64,000 bases of DNA from Sideroxydans sp. (GCA_028710605.1 JAQTTU010000004.1:62001-126000), one strand, 5' to 3'; shown: positions 42,570 to 52,161, counted from the stretch's first letter. Program-made: numbers and translations. The notes: generated by a model not told the origin, from the sequence alone.

Positions 42570-44962
42570 TTGAATAACCTCTGTAGCCAATTTTTCTTCT
42601 CTTCCGGCGCTGGTTTGATTTCAGGTTTCACCGGCGGTTTTACCTCAATCTTGACCACCGGCTTGTCTTCGACCTTCGGTATTTCCGCCGACGGAAACGG
42701 GCACGCCGCTGTATCGGAAGGCGCAGAGCCTTTGATGAACGGCAGCGATATGCCCGCCTTGCATTCATCGCTATAGCGCAGGCCGCTGAGCGGATCGACA
42801 TTCACCATTTCAATATTCTCCGGCATCACGGGCTGCAACGGTTCGGGTTGAATGTTCTGCATCATGTCGCCCCACACCGTCATCGCGCCCGAAGCGCCGG
42901 TCAGCCCCGTGGGTTTGTTGTCGTCCCGCCCCACCCACACCACCGCCACGTGATCGCCGGTATATCCGGCGAACCAGCTGTCGTGCAGATCGTCGGTCGT
43001 GCCGGTCTTGCCGGCCACATTCAACTCGGCGGGCAGCCAGTTGCTCATCGTCTGCGCCGTGCCTTCGCGCACCACGCCCTGCAAGGCCGCCGTCAGCAAA
43101 TACACCGGCCCGGGTGCGGCGACGGGATCGACATTCAGCGGATAGCGTTGCAGCGGCTTGCCGTCGGCGGTAACCACTTCGTGGATCGCGCGCAACGGCG
43201 TGCGGAAGCCGCCGTCGGCGAAGGTCTGGTAAAGCTGCATCACTTCCACCGGAGAAAGCTCGAACGCGCCGAGCAGCGACGAGGCAAACGGTGGCGGTCG
43301 CCGTTCGATGCCGTATTGCGGAAGCTTGTCGAGAATACCCGCGACACCGAGTGCTATGCCGAGCCGCGCAGTGGAGACATTGTAGGAATGCGCCAGCGCG
43401 CTGCGCAGTTGCACTTTGTCGTGAAACTCGTGGTCGTAGTTTTGCGGTTTCCAGTCGCTGGTGCCGGGCTGCCGCCACACCAGCTTGCTGTCGTCCAGCG
43501 GCGTGATCAGCGTGTAGCGCGCCGGGTCTTCCAGCGCGGTCAGATACACCATGGGTTTGGCCAGCGAACCGATCTGGCGCTGCGCGTCGATGGCGCGGTT
43601 GTATCCGGCATAGCGCGCATCGCGTCCGCCCACCATGGCCTGTATCTCGCCGGTCTGCGTGCTGCTCACCACCACCGCGCCTTCCAGCGTATTGGCGCGC
43701 ATCTTGCGCGTCTTTTCGATTTGCGCGAGGCGTGTCGCCAACGCCTGCTCCGCCTCGTGCTGTATGCGCGGATCGAGCGTGGTGAAAATGCGCAAGCCTT
43801 CGCTGCGCAAATCCTCTTCGCGGTAGTCGCGCTCCAGTTGGCGGTGAACGAATTGCAGGAAAGCCGGATACGGCGAAGTGCCGGACGGAATGCGATTAAC
43901 CACGCCCAGCGGCTTCTGCTTGGCCGCAATGAATTGCGCCTGCGTGATGACATTCTGCCCCACCATTCCCTGCAACACGATGTTGCGCCGCTGCAAGGTC
44001 AGCGCGGGATTTTTGCGCGGGTCATACACCGCAGGCCCTTTGACCATGCCGACCAGCGTGGCGATCTCCTGCAATTCCAGCCTGTCCAGCGGACGGTCGA
44101 AATAAAAATAACTGGCCAGACCGAAACCGTGAATGGCGCGGCTGGCATCCTGCCCCAGAAAAATCTCGTTGATGTACGTTTCGAGAATCTCGTCCTTGCT
44201 GTAGTGCGCCTCCAGCAACAGCGCCATCAGCACCTCGTTCGCCTTGCGCGACAGCGTGCGCTCCGAAGTCAGGAAGAAATTCTTCACCAGTTGCTGGGTC
44301 AGCGTGCTGCCGCCTTCGATGCGCTGCCCGGTGGCAGTCTTGAACAAGGCGCGCGCGATACCGCGCGGATCAATGCCAAGGTGCGTGTAGAACTTGTGGT
44401 CCTCGGTCGCAATCAGCGCGTCGATCAGCGGCTTGGGCACTTGATCCAGCCGCACCAGTTCGCGGTCTTCGTTGTGCCCCGGATAGATGCCGCCGATCAG
44501 CGGCGGCTCCATGCGCAGCAAAGTCAGATCGGTATCGGTGGCGGCGCGCTGCTGGAGCAGCGACACCTTGCCGTCGGCGAATTCGATACGCACACGCTGC
44601 GAGGCTTGCGCGCCGTCCCCGAACACGAAATCACGTGTCGTGAACTCAAGCCCGTTCAACGTGAATTTGTAGGTCGCGGCTTCGTCCGGCTGCGGGTTCT
44701 CGTGATAGCCCAGTCGCTGCAACTCGCCCGCGAATTGCGCGGGTGTCAGCTTCAGCCCCGGATACAACTCCAGCGAACGACCATAAACGCGCGCGGGCAA
44801 TGCGAATTTGCGGCCGTCGAACGCTTCGCGGATGGTGGCATCGAGATAATAAATATACCCGGCCAGCGCCAACGACAGCAGCAGCGCAATCAGCCCTGCC
44901 GCCATCGCAAATGATTTGAAGTTGAAGTGAAATCTGTTCCAGGGGAAAGCGGGAAACTTCAT
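42566..44962 (-). CDS. mrcB: Penicillin-binding protein 1B, bifunctional glycosyltransferase/transpeptidase
   Basis: A 798-aa class A PBP: membrane anchor (AAGLIALLLSLALAGYIYYL), a UvrB-like/UB2H region, glycosyltransferase domain (EDHKFYTHLGIDPRGIARAL; IEGGSTLTQQLVKNFFLT) and transpeptidase domain with the catalytic triad motifs SLAK (IGSLAKPMVYL), SYN (HSYNVSTARLG) and KTG (VAGKTGTTDDLHD). It polymerises and crosslinks peptidoglycan. The C-terminus is Pro/Lys-rich (VKIEVKPPVKPEIKPAPEEK). The 3' end overlaps the TPR lipoprotein gene. Confidence 0.96.
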   Translation of the reverse strand: MKFPAFPWNRFHFNFKSFAMAAGLIALLLSLALAGYIYYLDATIREAFDGRKFALPARVYGRSLELYPGLKLTPAQFAGELQRLGYHENPQPDEAATYKFTLNGLEFTTRDFVFGDGAQASQRVRIEFADGKVSLLQQRAATDTDLTLLRMEPPLIGGIYPGHNEDRELVRLDQVPKPLIDALIATEDHKFYTHLGIDPRGIARALFKTATGQRIEGGSTLTQQLVKNFFLTSERTLSRKANEVLMALLLEAHYSKDEILETYINEIFLGQDASRAIHGFGLASYFYFDRPLDRLELQEIATLVGMVKGPAVYDPRKNPALTLQRRNIVLQGMVGQNVITQAQFIAAKQKPLGVVNRIPSGTSPYPAFLQFVHRQLERDYREEDLRSEGLRIFTTLDPRIQHEAEQALATRLAQIEKTRKMRANTLEGAVVVSSTQTGEIQAMVGGRDARYAGYNRAIDAQRQIGSLAKPMVYLTALEDPARYTLITPLDDSKLVWRQPGTSDWKPQNYDHEFHDKVQLRSALAHSYNVSTARLGIALGVAGILDKLPQYGIERRPPPFASSLLGAFELSPVEVMQLYQTFADGGFRTPLRAIHEVVTADGKPLQRYPLNVDPVAAPGPVYLLTAALQGVVREGTAQTMSNWLPAELNVAGKTGTTDDLHDSWFAGYTGDHVAVVWVGRDDNKPTGLTGASGAMTVWGDMMQNIQPEPLQPVMPENIEMVNVDPLSGLRYSDECKAGISLPFIKGSAPSDTAACPFPSAEIPKVEDKPVVKIEVKPPVKPEIKPAPEEKKNWLQRLFN

Positions 44963-45036
44963 TGAATTTTTTCCAGAAAGAAACGTTTACCGTTTCATTG
45001 TATATGGGTGGCCGCCAGCGCGCGAGGCAAAGGCAA

Positions 45037-45867
45037 TCAGTAGTACAAGGCCAAACCCGCAAACGGGCCGCTCAGCGAAGCGCCGGGCGTGTTCAGGCTG
45101 CGGTAACCAATCTTCAGCGCCCCGTATTGCATCCCGTAGTGCAATGCCAATTCGTAATCGTCCATGCCGTCGCCCCAAACGGGATTGACATCGATCGAAA
45201 TATTCTCGCCCAGCATGAATCTGACGCGCACGGATACGGCGCTGATCGAAGTGCGCTGCATGCCGACGATGGTCGATTGTCCCAGCCCGAGATCGACTTC
45301 GTGCTGGCCGACGGACATGCGGTACAAAACCATTTGCCGTTTGATGTCGAGCGTGGCGGACGGCGCGCTTTCGTTGAACGTGTAATCCTCCAGCAGCAGC
45401 GCTGCCGGGCCGTAGCCGCCTTCGAAGCGGTTGACGTGTGCGGTAATGTCGGAGGACACCTGCTGATAGGCGAAGTCGTAGCGCGCGAAGGGAATCACAG
45501 GTTCGCCTTTGTTGCGGTATGGCGATTCGCCCGCGCCCTGATCGAGACGTTGCAGGGAAGATGCGCCTCCCGCCGCAAACATGTTCATGGTCAATTCCAT
45601 CATGGCTTGCGTAAAACTCCCCAGCAACTCGCTGCCGAATCCGTCGTCATGCTCGCTATCATGTGACCGGTCTGCATGATGCCTGTTCTGCTGGTTTTCT
45701 GGCGGCGAAGGCTGAACGCTCTTTTCGAATTTATGCAGCTCGCTGGTATCCGCCCCCTGCGCATTTGAAGTGCTCCGGCCCGAATCATTTTCCTGCGCCA
45801 CCGCAATATCCGCCGCCAGCCCCAACATGCCGACCAGAACCGCAACAATGCCAATACCCGCTCTCAT
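45037..45867 (-). CDS. Secreted, outer-membrane-like protein of unknown function
   Basis: A 276-aa protein with a signal peptide (IGIVAVLVGMLGLAADIAVA), a polar N-terminal segment rich in Ser/Asn/His/Asp (about 25-80) and a C-terminal part with alternating hydrophobic strands (ISAVSVRVRFMLGENISIDV, MQYGALKIGYRSLNTPGASL, FAGLALYY) resembling a small beta-barrel ending in Tyr. The His/Asp-rich segment (NRHHADRSHDSEHDDG) could bind metal. Not assigned to a family. Confidence 0.65.
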   Translation of the reverse strand: MRAGIGIVAVLVGMLGLAADIAVAQENDSGRSTSNAQGADTSELHKFEKSVQPSPPENQQNRHHADRSHDSEHDDGFGSELLGSFTQAMMELTMNMFAAGGASSLQRLDQGAGESPYRNKGEPVIPFARYDFAYQQVSSDITAHVNRFEGGYGPAALLLEDYTFNESAPSATLDIKRQMVLYRMSVGQHEVDLGLGQSTIVGMQRTSISAVSVRVRFMLGENISIDVNPVWGDGMDDYELALHYGMQYGALKIGYRSLNTPGASLSGPFAGLALYY

Positions 45868-45975
45868 ATCGTCCTTAGATTTTCCAATGAAGTGACGGTT
45901 TATTCCCGTCTCAGTGTCATGGTAATCGGTTAAGAGAAATAAATTTCATCCTCTCCGAAACGCTACAGACTTCCG

Positions 45976-46070
45976 TCCCTTCCACTTCAAGGGGAAGGCC
46001 AAGATAGGGATGGGTTTTTTAGTCATATCAAACCCCATCCCCTCCCCAACCCTCCCCTTGAAGGGGAGGG
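45976..46070. repeat. Family C-like variant repeat (CACTTCAAGGGGAAG)
   Basis: CCCTTCCACTTCAAGGGGAA and ACCCTCCCCTTGAAGGGGAG face each other, with GGGATGGGTTTTTTAGTC linker. A distinct sub-family that shares the architecture. Confidence 0.8.
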
Positions 46071-46150
46071 AGTTGGCTCAAAATTTCTTAACCGAGTGCC
46101 ATGACCGACTCAAGGCTGCGGCGCAGCCTGTCGCAAAGGAGTAGCGCCTT

Positions 46151-47176
46151 TCATTTCCAGACCGGATTGATGTCCCGGTCTGGAGGATACATCGTGATGT
46201 ATTGCGCCAGTCTGGGAATGTTGCTCAAATTTCTGCCGCTGCCATGGGGCAGTTCCTGCCGCCAGATCACCATATCCCCGGCATTTCCGCCGATGGAAAC
46301 CACGCCGCGATCTTCCAGATTCACATCTCTCGGATTGACGTTTTCTGGAAGGCTGGCAATCCATGAATCGATTTTCCGGTGGAATCCCGGAATGCAGCGA
46401 AATGCCCCCTGGTTTTCGGCAACATCGTTGAGATAAAGAATGCCCAGCACGTCGAAGCTCAATGGCACGGCAATGCTGGTGTCCCAGTGCAAACGGCTTG
46501 GCCCGGAATGATTGATCGACTCTTTGATAGGCGGGTTAAAACTTACTCTGTCCACGGAGGCAACGAGATCTTCCGCCCCCCATATTTGAGCAAACGCCTT
46601 ATGGATACGTGCGGATGAGCGGTTTCTGTTCAAGACCGGGTGTTGAAACAAATCAGCCCAAAATATCTGCGATCTGCCATACCACGCTTCCGGCTTATCC
46701 GGCGCGAGACCCAGAAAATCCCAGACGACCTGCTCCGACGCTTTGGCATCCTCGCGCGAAATGGCGTTTTTCAAAACGACGTAGCCGTTCTCATCCCAGA
46801 ATTTCATCTCTTCAGGCGTGAGCACCGGATGCTCGATCTTTTCGGCAGCGGGAAAATTGCGAAAATTTCCCGCCATGAACCGCGTAACTGCCCGGTTCGT
46901 TTTTGCCACCACCTCGGGCGAAGGAACAGCGCCCAGTGTTTTGACGATCCACGATTCAAATTCGGCGAATGTCGGCTGCTGATGAAACAGAAATTGATAA
47001 GGTTCGACAATATCCAGACCAACACAATTGAGCACCAGATGGTCGAGTTCACCTTCATGCGCTACCAGTTCGGGAAACGCCTCCCCGCGCAACGTTCCCT
47101 GCGATTTTTCCCAAAGGCGTTTGAGATGAAAGATACCCAGATTTCCCGTTGTCAGAATTTCGCTTGCATCACTCAT
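46151..47176 (-). CDS. Phytanoyl-CoA dioxygenase (PhyH)-family oxygenase
   Basis: A 341-aa Fe(II)/2-oxoglutarate-dependent oxygenase-like protein. HxD of the iron site is in SRLHWDTSIAVPLSFD and the distal His and 2-oxoglutarate Arg are in QELPHGSGRNLSNIPR. The preceding EEMKFWDENGYVVLKNAI is the typical PhyH lead-in. The N-terminal ~110 residues form a helical extension. Substrate is unknown. It sits next to an MDR dehydrogenase gene, which might share a pathway, though they are separated by ~100 bases. Confidence 0.87.
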   Translation of the reverse strand: MSDASEILTTGNLGIFHLKRLWEKSQGTLRGEAFPELVAHEGELDHLVLNCVGLDIVEPYQFLFHQQPTFAEFESWIVKTLGAVPSPEVVAKTNRAVTRFMAGNFRNFPAAEKIEHPVLTPEEMKFWDENGYVVLKNAISREDAKASEQVVWDFLGLAPDKPEAWYGRSQIFWADLFQHPVLNRNRSSARIHKAFAQIWGAEDLVASVDRVSFNPPIKESINHSGPSRLHWDTSIAVPLSFDVLGILYLNDVAENQGAFRCIPGFHRKIDSWIASLPENVNPRDVNLEDRGVVSIGGNAGDMVIWRQELPHGSGRNLSNIPRLAQYITMYPPDRDINPVWK

Positions 47177-47278
47177 TTGCCGCTCCTTTTTTGCTGTCCA
47201 GAAAGGTCTAAATCCCTTGGGGTTTTGTATGGAAACTGTAGCTGAATCCGTTTGCGCTGTCGAAAGGCTTGTTGATTT

Positions 47279-48259
47279 TTATGTTATTCCCATGGAAATG
47301 ACGACAGCTCCCAATCTTTGTTCGGTCTCCACTCTTCGATGGGCTTCAGCCGCTTGCTCCATCGGGTAAATTTTATCGACGCATGATTTAATTTTGCCAT
47401 CCACTATCATTTGCCTGAGCGCGAGCAGTTCCTCTTCCTTTTCTCCGGCGAAAGCAAAATACGCCGCCTTATCGGTAAATCTGGAAGTCAGGACAGACCG
47501 CAGCATGTCGGATAAACGCGGATTACCCATCAGGTAACGCCCGCCGGGATTGAGTGCTTTGACGCATTCGCAAAATGAACTTTGGGCAACCATGTTAAAA
47601 ATCACGTCATATCTCTGGCCGCTTTTTGCGAAGTTCTCTTTGGTGTAATCGAAAAAATGATCGACCCCGATGCGGCGCAACATTTCTTCCTTGATGGCGC
47701 TGTCCACAACCGTCACCTCGGCTCCCATTGTCTTGGCGATCTGCACGGCATAGATGCCGATGCTTCCGCCTGCCCCGTTAATCAAAACCTTCTCCCCGCT
47801 TCGGATATTTGCTCGTCTCATAAAGTGCAGCGCATTCAGCCCGCCAAAAGGCAGCGCAGCCGCCTCCGCAAAACTCAGATTGTGTGGCATCGGCACAAGC
47901 GTGTAGCTGGCGGGCAGGCAGATGTATTCGCCATATCCGCCCAACCTGAGTTGGGCAGCCCCGAAGACCCGATCTCCAATCTTGAATTTGGAAACGTCTT
48001 TGCCGACGGCTTCGACTTCACCGGCAAAGTATCCGCCCAGTATCTGTTTGTGTGGCTTGGTGATGCCCATCGCTAGTCGCAGCGGTAGCCAAAACCACTT
48101 CACCGCAAATTTGGAACAGCGCATCTCGCAGTCAGACTTCGTTGCCTCTGCCGCATGCACTTTAATCAAGACTTCATTGTCCGCAGGGACAGGTTTTTCT
48201 ACCTCCCCGAGTTGTAAAACTTCCGGTGGTCCGTACTCGGAATAAACGATGGCTTTCAT
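47279..48259 (-). CDS. Zinc-free MDR-family NAD(P)-dependent dehydrogenase (quinone-reductase-like)
   Basis: A 326-aa medium-chain dehydrogenase/reductase with an N-terminal GroES-like domain (MKAIVYSEYGPPEVLQLGEV) and a Rossmann domain (VLINGAGGSIGIYAVQIAKT, then VDHFFDYTKENFAKSGQRYD). The catalytic-zinc cysteine and the structural zinc motif are absent, as in quinone oxidoreductases and enoyl reductases. AGGA upstream supports the ATG at 48259. Substrate not known. Confidence 0.88.
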   Translation of the reverse strand: MKAIVYSEYGPPEVLQLGEVEKPVPADNEVLIKVHAAEATKSDCEMRCSKFAVKWFWLPLRLAMGITKPHKQILGGYFAGEVEAVGKDVSKFKIGDRVFGAAQLRLGGYGEYICLPASYTLVPMPHNLSFAEAAALPFGGLNALHFMRRANIRSGEKVLINGAGGSIGIYAVQIAKTMGAEVTVVDSAIKEEMLRRIGVDHFFDYTKENFAKSGQRYDVIFNMVAQSSFCECVKALNPGGRYLMGNPRLSDMLRSVLTSRFTDKAAYFAFAGEKEEELLALRQMIVDGKIKSCVDKIYPMEQAAEAHRRVETEQRLGAVVISMGIT

Positions 48260-48305
48260 ATTTTCATTCCTCACTTGAACCTGGATTGTTCATTAAGTGC
48301 CGCCG

Positions 48306-48408
48306 CTCCTTCCCCCTCGCAGGGGGAAGGTTGGGATGGAGGTAGAGTGGTGAAACCGTCACGTTTCTACCCCCACCCTAGCCCTCCCCCTGCAAGGGGG
48401 ATGGGACG
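48306..48408. repeat. Family C inverted repeat
   Basis: CTCCTTCCCCCTCGCAGGGG and CCCTCCCCCTGCAAGGGGGA hairpins, between the MDR gene start and the rsgA stop. Confidence 0.9.
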
Positions 48409-48433
48409 TGATTTTTTGTGTTCAATTGCCTCA

Positions 48434-49483
48434 CTACCGCTTCCCTTTCAACACCGACTTCACCATCTTGCCGAATGCCTTGTCCTTCTTGCGTTTATCC
48501 AGATAAGACATCTCGTTGAAGTCGGACTCGGCCTTGAGCTTCAGATAACTTTGGTAATGCGACGGGTCCAGTTCGCCGTTCTCAATCGCCTTGCGGATGG
48601 CGCAACCCGGCTCGTTGTTGTGTCTGCAATCGGCGAAACGGCATCGGCTTGCAAGCGCCTTGATCTCGGCAAAGCTATCGTCCAGCCCTTCGCCCGCACT
48701 CAGAATGCCCAGCTCGCGCATGCCCGGCATATCGATCAGCAGCGCGCCTTTGTCGAGCACGACCAGGTGGCGGCGTGTGGTGGTGTGCCTGCCCTCGCCC
48801 GTGCCGCTGACCGCTCGTGTTTCCAGCGCATCCTTGCCGAGCAGATGATTGATGAGCGTCGTCTTGCCCACACCCGATGAACCGAGCAGGCAATACGTTT
48901 TGCCCGGCTGCATGAACTCCCTGACTTGGGTTATGCCCTCGCCCGTCTCGTTGCTGAGATTGATGATTTGTGCCGTGATGCCTGCCGCGCGAATCTGCGC
49001 GAGCATGTGTTCCAGTTCCGTCGCGCTGACCAAATCCGTCTTGGTCAGCAGCAGCACCGGCGCTATATGCCCCTCGTTCACCATCACCAAATAACGCTCC
49101 AGCCTGCGCACGTTGAAATCGAACTGGCACGACTGCACGATGAACGCCACGTCGATATTCGCCGCGATCATCTGGAAGTCGATGTTCTTGCCGGGAGATT
49201 TGCGCCGCAGAAAAGAACGCCTGGGCAAAACATCATGGATGCTCGCATGCGAATCTGAATCGTGATACTCCGCACACACCCAATCGCCCACACAAGGCAT
49301 GTCAACGGAGGATGCGGCGGTGTAAAGAAATTTGCCCGTCAGCTCGGCAGGCACTTCACCCTGCTCATCGCGCACGACATAGCGCCCGCGATCAACGGCA
49401 GTTACACGCGCCAAGCGCTGGCCGGACGCACACGTTGCCTGCTCCTCAAACCAGCGATCCAAACCGAGTTCGGTCAACTCCAT
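48434..49483 (-). CDS. rsgA: Ribosome small subunit-dependent GTPase A
   Basis: A 349-aa circularly permuted GTPase that helps late 30S ribosome maturation. OB-fold N-terminus; GTPase motifs in permuted order: TKTDLV (G4), GSSGVGKTTLINHLLG (G1), DMPGMREL (G3); a C-terminal zinc-binding motif (CRFADCRHNNEPGCAIRKA). GGAGC lies nine bases before the ATG. A housekeeping gene of normal length. Confidence 0.97.
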   Translation of the reverse strand: MELTELGLDRWFEEQATCASGQRLARVTAVDRGRYVVRDEQGEVPAELTGKFLYTAASSVDMPCVGDWVCAEYHDSDSHASIHDVLPRRSFLRRKSPGKNIDFQMIAANIDVAFIVQSCQFDFNVRRLERYLVMVNEGHIAPVLLLTKTDLVSATELEHMLAQIRAAGITAQIINLSNETGEGITQVREFMQPGKTYCLLGSSGVGKTTLINHLLGKDALETRAVSGTGEGRHTTTRRHLVVLDKGALLIDMPGMRELGILSAGEGLDDSFAEIKALASRCRFADCRHNNEPGCAIRKAIENGELDPSHYQSYLKLKAESDFNEMSYLDKRKKDKAFGKMVKSVLKGKR

Positions 49484-49569
49484 GTTGAGCCAGCTCCTTC
49501 TGTTTTAGAAAAGAGCATCGCCCTTGCGGGCGATGTGTACCAAGCTATTGCGATGCTGCTGTTAGTTGC

Positions 49570-50355
49570 CTATCTTGTCCACGAATATTTGTTCTTGCAG
49601 GCAAAGATGATGTCGCCGGAAGTGGTGTTTAGCTCGGAGTGGCCCGTATTGAGAGCGATTACTGCCGCGTTTCTTCCGTAGAGAAAGGCCTCTCGGCGCT
49701 GTGAGGCAATCCCATGATCCCCTACGATGTGAGCATCGGCGATGAAGCTCAAATAGTGCTGGGCTTTCTGGAATTCCTGATCGTTTAAATTCTGCCCTAT
49801 AGAAAGCAGATACCCCGCCATGCAATCGGCATGCAGCTCCTTCATTTTCACGGAAAGCATAGGCAGTTTGTATTCGAACACAAGGCCGTGCCGGTTTTGC
49901 AGGAAATGCGAGAACTCATGCGCCATGGTGACTTTCAGCGCAGCATTGGAATCAATCCCCGGTCGATGCAGCAAGGTAGTCAGGAAATTGACTCCAAAAA
50001 CAATATGCGTTTTCTGGAATGCGGAGGCATTGGGTTTATTTATTGCGTCATAGACCAGTCCGATACACAAAACAGAGGGTTCTTGTTTAAGGATGATGTC
50101 GTTCGCAGCCTCGAATTTGCTTTTCCAAATCCCGAATCCGCCCATGAGCAGCGCTGTCACCTTCTCATTGTCGAGCGCAGGATCTTTTGCACCGGGATTG
50201 GCATAGATCACCTTATCCAATACAGGCACCAAACCCGCCTCAGATATCGAAGAGCATCTCTGCGTATCAGACAAAGGATATATCTCAAATGCGTGAGCAA
50301 AATTGCTGCACGTCACCAGCACCGCTGCAATTCCAAACCAGAACGATTTCTTCAT
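49570..50355 (-). CDS. Secreted zinc metallopeptidase-like protein
   Basis: A 261-aa protein with signal peptide (FGIAAVLVTCSNFAHA) and a zincin core: HEFSH at residues 146-150 (KVTMAHEFSHFLQNRHG) and a downstream ELHADCMAGYLL at 173-184, together giving two His and an acidic ligand, the pattern of YpfJ-like neutral metallopeptidases. Length and spacing fit. No partner is evident; substrate unknown. The long C-run just upstream of the start (CCCCCCCC near 50365) may interfere with sequencing but lies outside the gene. Confidence 0.8.
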   Translation of the reverse strand: MKKSFWFGIAAVLVTCSNFAHAFEIYPLSDTQRCSSISEAGLVPVLDKVIYANPGAKDPALDNEKVTALLMGGFGIWKSKFEAANDIILKQEPSVLCIGLVYDAINKPNASAFQKTHIVFGVNFLTTLLHRPGIDSNAALKVTMAHEFSHFLQNRHGLVFEYKLPMLSVKMKELHADCMAGYLLSIGQNLNDQEFQKAQHYLSFIADAHIVGDHGIASQRREAFLYGRNAAVIALNTGHSELNTTSGDIIFACKNKYSWTR

Positions 50356-50476
50356 TGTTGTACCCCCCCCTTGGTTATCACTGGAACGTTAATGAAAAAT
50401 TTACCACACTGTTTGGTTAGACGATGTTGCCGATGTGCAAGTGAACGAGTTGCTGCCACATCAGCGATGCATCAAC

Positions 50477-51064
50477 TCAGGAGAATTCGCCGATAGGTCT
50501 GTTGCGGGCTATGCTCCACCCGGCTGCCTTGACCGCAGCCAAATTGGCATCGGATTGCTGCGCCGCGTACTCCCAGATAATTTCGGTGAAATTGATCTTG
50601 AATTGCTCGGTCGGCATATCGTCCGGGTGTGATTGAAGCTGTATCTCGGAGATCAGCGCGCCGCGCAAGTAGAAGGTCATGATGCTGGCGGTTTTATCGC
50701 CAGTGTTTCGTATGATGAATATTTTGGTGGCGCTGCTCTTGTCACCTTGGTCGCATTTATCCAGCGGCATGGCTCGCAGGCAGTAATCGTATAACTTGAC
50801 CGAAGCTTCATCGACATACTTGGTGCAGGTGATCTCGGTGATGATCGGTCGCCCCGAAGTTCGAGCCGAATTGCTCACATCGGTGGTCACCTGCTGCTTC
50901 ATCCCCTGCTGGATAGACACCAACTCCAGACACGGAAGGTTTTCGATTTGGGATCGGGTCTCATCCCGCCAAACACCTTCAATCAAATTCCCCTCAGTTG
51001 CCTGATTGCTGGAATCTTTGCCCAGAAAATCCGGGCTGCCGGGCTGCAATAGAATTAAATCCAT
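50477..51064 (-). CDS. Hypothetical 195-aa protein
   Basis: Not recognised. A soluble protein with N-terminal MDLILLQPGSPDFLGKDSSN and a beta-rich C-terminal half (YLRGALISEIQLQSHPDDMP). Cys residues at KYVDEASVKLYDYCLRAMPL and MPLDKCDQGDK. The ATG at 51064 has GAGAG upstream. It lies at the left edge of the island of mobile and toxin-like genes, just before a family B repeat. Confidence 0.6.
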   Translation of the reverse strand: MDLILLQPGSPDFLGKDSSNQATEGNLIEGVWRDETRSQIENLPCLELVSIQQGMKQQVTTDVSNSARTSGRPIITEITCTKYVDEASVKLYDYCLRAMPLDKCDQGDKSSATKIFIIRNTGDKTASIMTFYLRGALISEIQLQSHPDDMPTEQFKINFTEIIWEYAAQQSDANLAAVKAAGWSIARNRPIGEFS

Positions 51065-51099
51065 GGACGCTCTCTCTTTTAAAATCAACACACCGACCT

Positions 51100-51180
51100 C
51101 GCCCGCAAGCCAATAAATACGCCACTCTCCATCAATCGCATAACGTAGATCGCCTATTCATGCGCCTTCGCGTGAAGGTG
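51100..51180. repeat. Family B repeat, left copy of a flanking pair
   Basis: GCCCGCAAGCCAATAAATAC to CCTATTCATGCGCCTTCGCG. Nearly identical, base for base, to 53141-53227; both continue into GGTAAATATTTT-like sequence and TCGAGTCTG. Confidence 0.88.
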
Positions 51181-51352
51181 GGTAAATATTTTCAGTGAAA
51201 AATCGAGTCTGCTACCTTCGCTATTGGAAAACTATTGTGATGCTAAACCCCATTCGCTCTTTGTATAAGGCTTGATCGTTTTGTTGGCCTCAACAAAACG
51301 ATCAGATGGACTAATTCTGTTTAACCCAAATAATCCATTAGAACCGAACTCA

Positions 51353-51455
51353 CTCCTTCCCCCTTGCAGGGGGAAGGCTGGGATGGGGGTAGAGTTGCTG
51401 AACGGCCACATTTCTACCCCCTCCCTAACCCTCCCCCTGCAAGGGGGAGGGGACG
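51353..51455. repeat. Family C inverted repeat
   Basis: CTTCCCCCTTGCAGGGGGAA and CCTCCCCCTGCAAGGGGGAG hairpins, immediately beyond the 54-aa gene's stop. Confidence 0.9.
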
Positions 51456-51469
51456 TTTCGGCTAATGAA

Positions 51470-51634
51470 TTATCTGGGTTTAACAACCGCAGTTGGCTTG
51501 GCGGATTGGCGCACCACAAACGGTGTGCCGGTTTGCTCGGCGAGCTGGCGCGCCTTTTCGGCAGCGCGCATCAGGGCTTGTGGCACTTTTTGCAGGTCGG
51601 GGTCTTTCAAATGCGAAACAGCTACTGATTTCAT
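51470..51634 (-). CDS. 54-aa protein coupled to the zeta-like kinase gene
   Basis: A small gene whose ATG overlaps the kinase stop codon (ATGA), so translation is coupled. The product begins MKSVAVSHLKDPDLQKVPQA and is helical and charged through AAEKARQLAEQTGTPFVV. The coupling and small size suggest a partner or antidote for the kinase, but antitoxins usually precede the toxin; here it follows. The TAA stop falls at the border of a family C repeat (AATGAATTATCTGGG edge), so the original C-terminus may have been longer. Confidence 0.65.
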   Translation of the reverse strand: MKSVAVSHLKDPDLQKVPQALMRAAEKARQLAEQTGTPFVVRQSAKPTAVVKPR

Positions 51635-52161
51635 TTGTTCTGTCCTTCCTCAATCAAAACAGCGGGCGTGTCGAAATTGTCGTATAGCTGCCAGCCATCC
51701 ACCAACAGCTTGTAACGCTCAAAATTGGCAATACCGTGGACATAACGGCGACGGATAACATCTGGAGGTACATTGTGCCCGCCCTGAATTACACGGGTTG
51801 CCACACGCTCCAAAGCGATCTCGACATTTGGCAACGACAAGAAAATCAACTTCACCGAATAGCCGGAAGAACGCCAAGCCGGAATCATCTGCGCGTAAGA
51901 CAAACCGGAAAGCGTCGTTTCAAAAGAAAAACTTTCGCCGCGTTTCGCGTAATCCGCAATCGTCTCCAGCATTATCCGCCCCGCTTTGAAAGCGGCCAGA
52001 TCAGGTGCAAAAGGCGACAACCCGGCGGCAATCAAGTCGGCGTTTACAAAGTTGGGCAACTCCGCATCAGTCGGCAAAAACTCGCGCGCAAAAGTCGTTT
52101 TCCCCGCTCCGTTCGGGCCGGCGATGATGACGATGCGCTTATTGCTGGTCGATGATGTCAT
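51631..52161 (-). CDS. Zeta-toxin-like P-loop kinase
   Basis: A 176-aa P-loop protein: Walker A GPNGAGKTTFAREFL near residue 15, VNADLIAAGLSPFA (the Asp-containing substrate loop of zeta kinases), GESFSFETTLSGLSYAQMI and RVIQGGHNVPPDVIRRRYVH (lid arginines). Zeta toxins phosphorylate UDP-GlcNAc; many chromosomal relatives are uncharacterised ATPases with small partners. The ATG at 52161 is preferred over a GTG two codons earlier. Confidence 0.85.
   Translation of the reverse strand: MTSSTSNKRIVIIAGPNGAGKTTFAREFLPTDAELPNFVNADLIAAGLSPFAPDLAAFKAGRIMLETIADYAKRGESFSFETTLSGLSYAQMIPAWRSSGYSVKLIFLSLPNVEIALERVATRVIQGGHNVPPDVIRRRYVHGIANFERYKLLVDGWQLYDNFDTPAVLIEEGQNK

Noticed and set aside
42848..44914. 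688-codon plus-strand frame opposite PBP1b
   Set aside because: Shadow of mrcB, which has all expected catalytic motifs.
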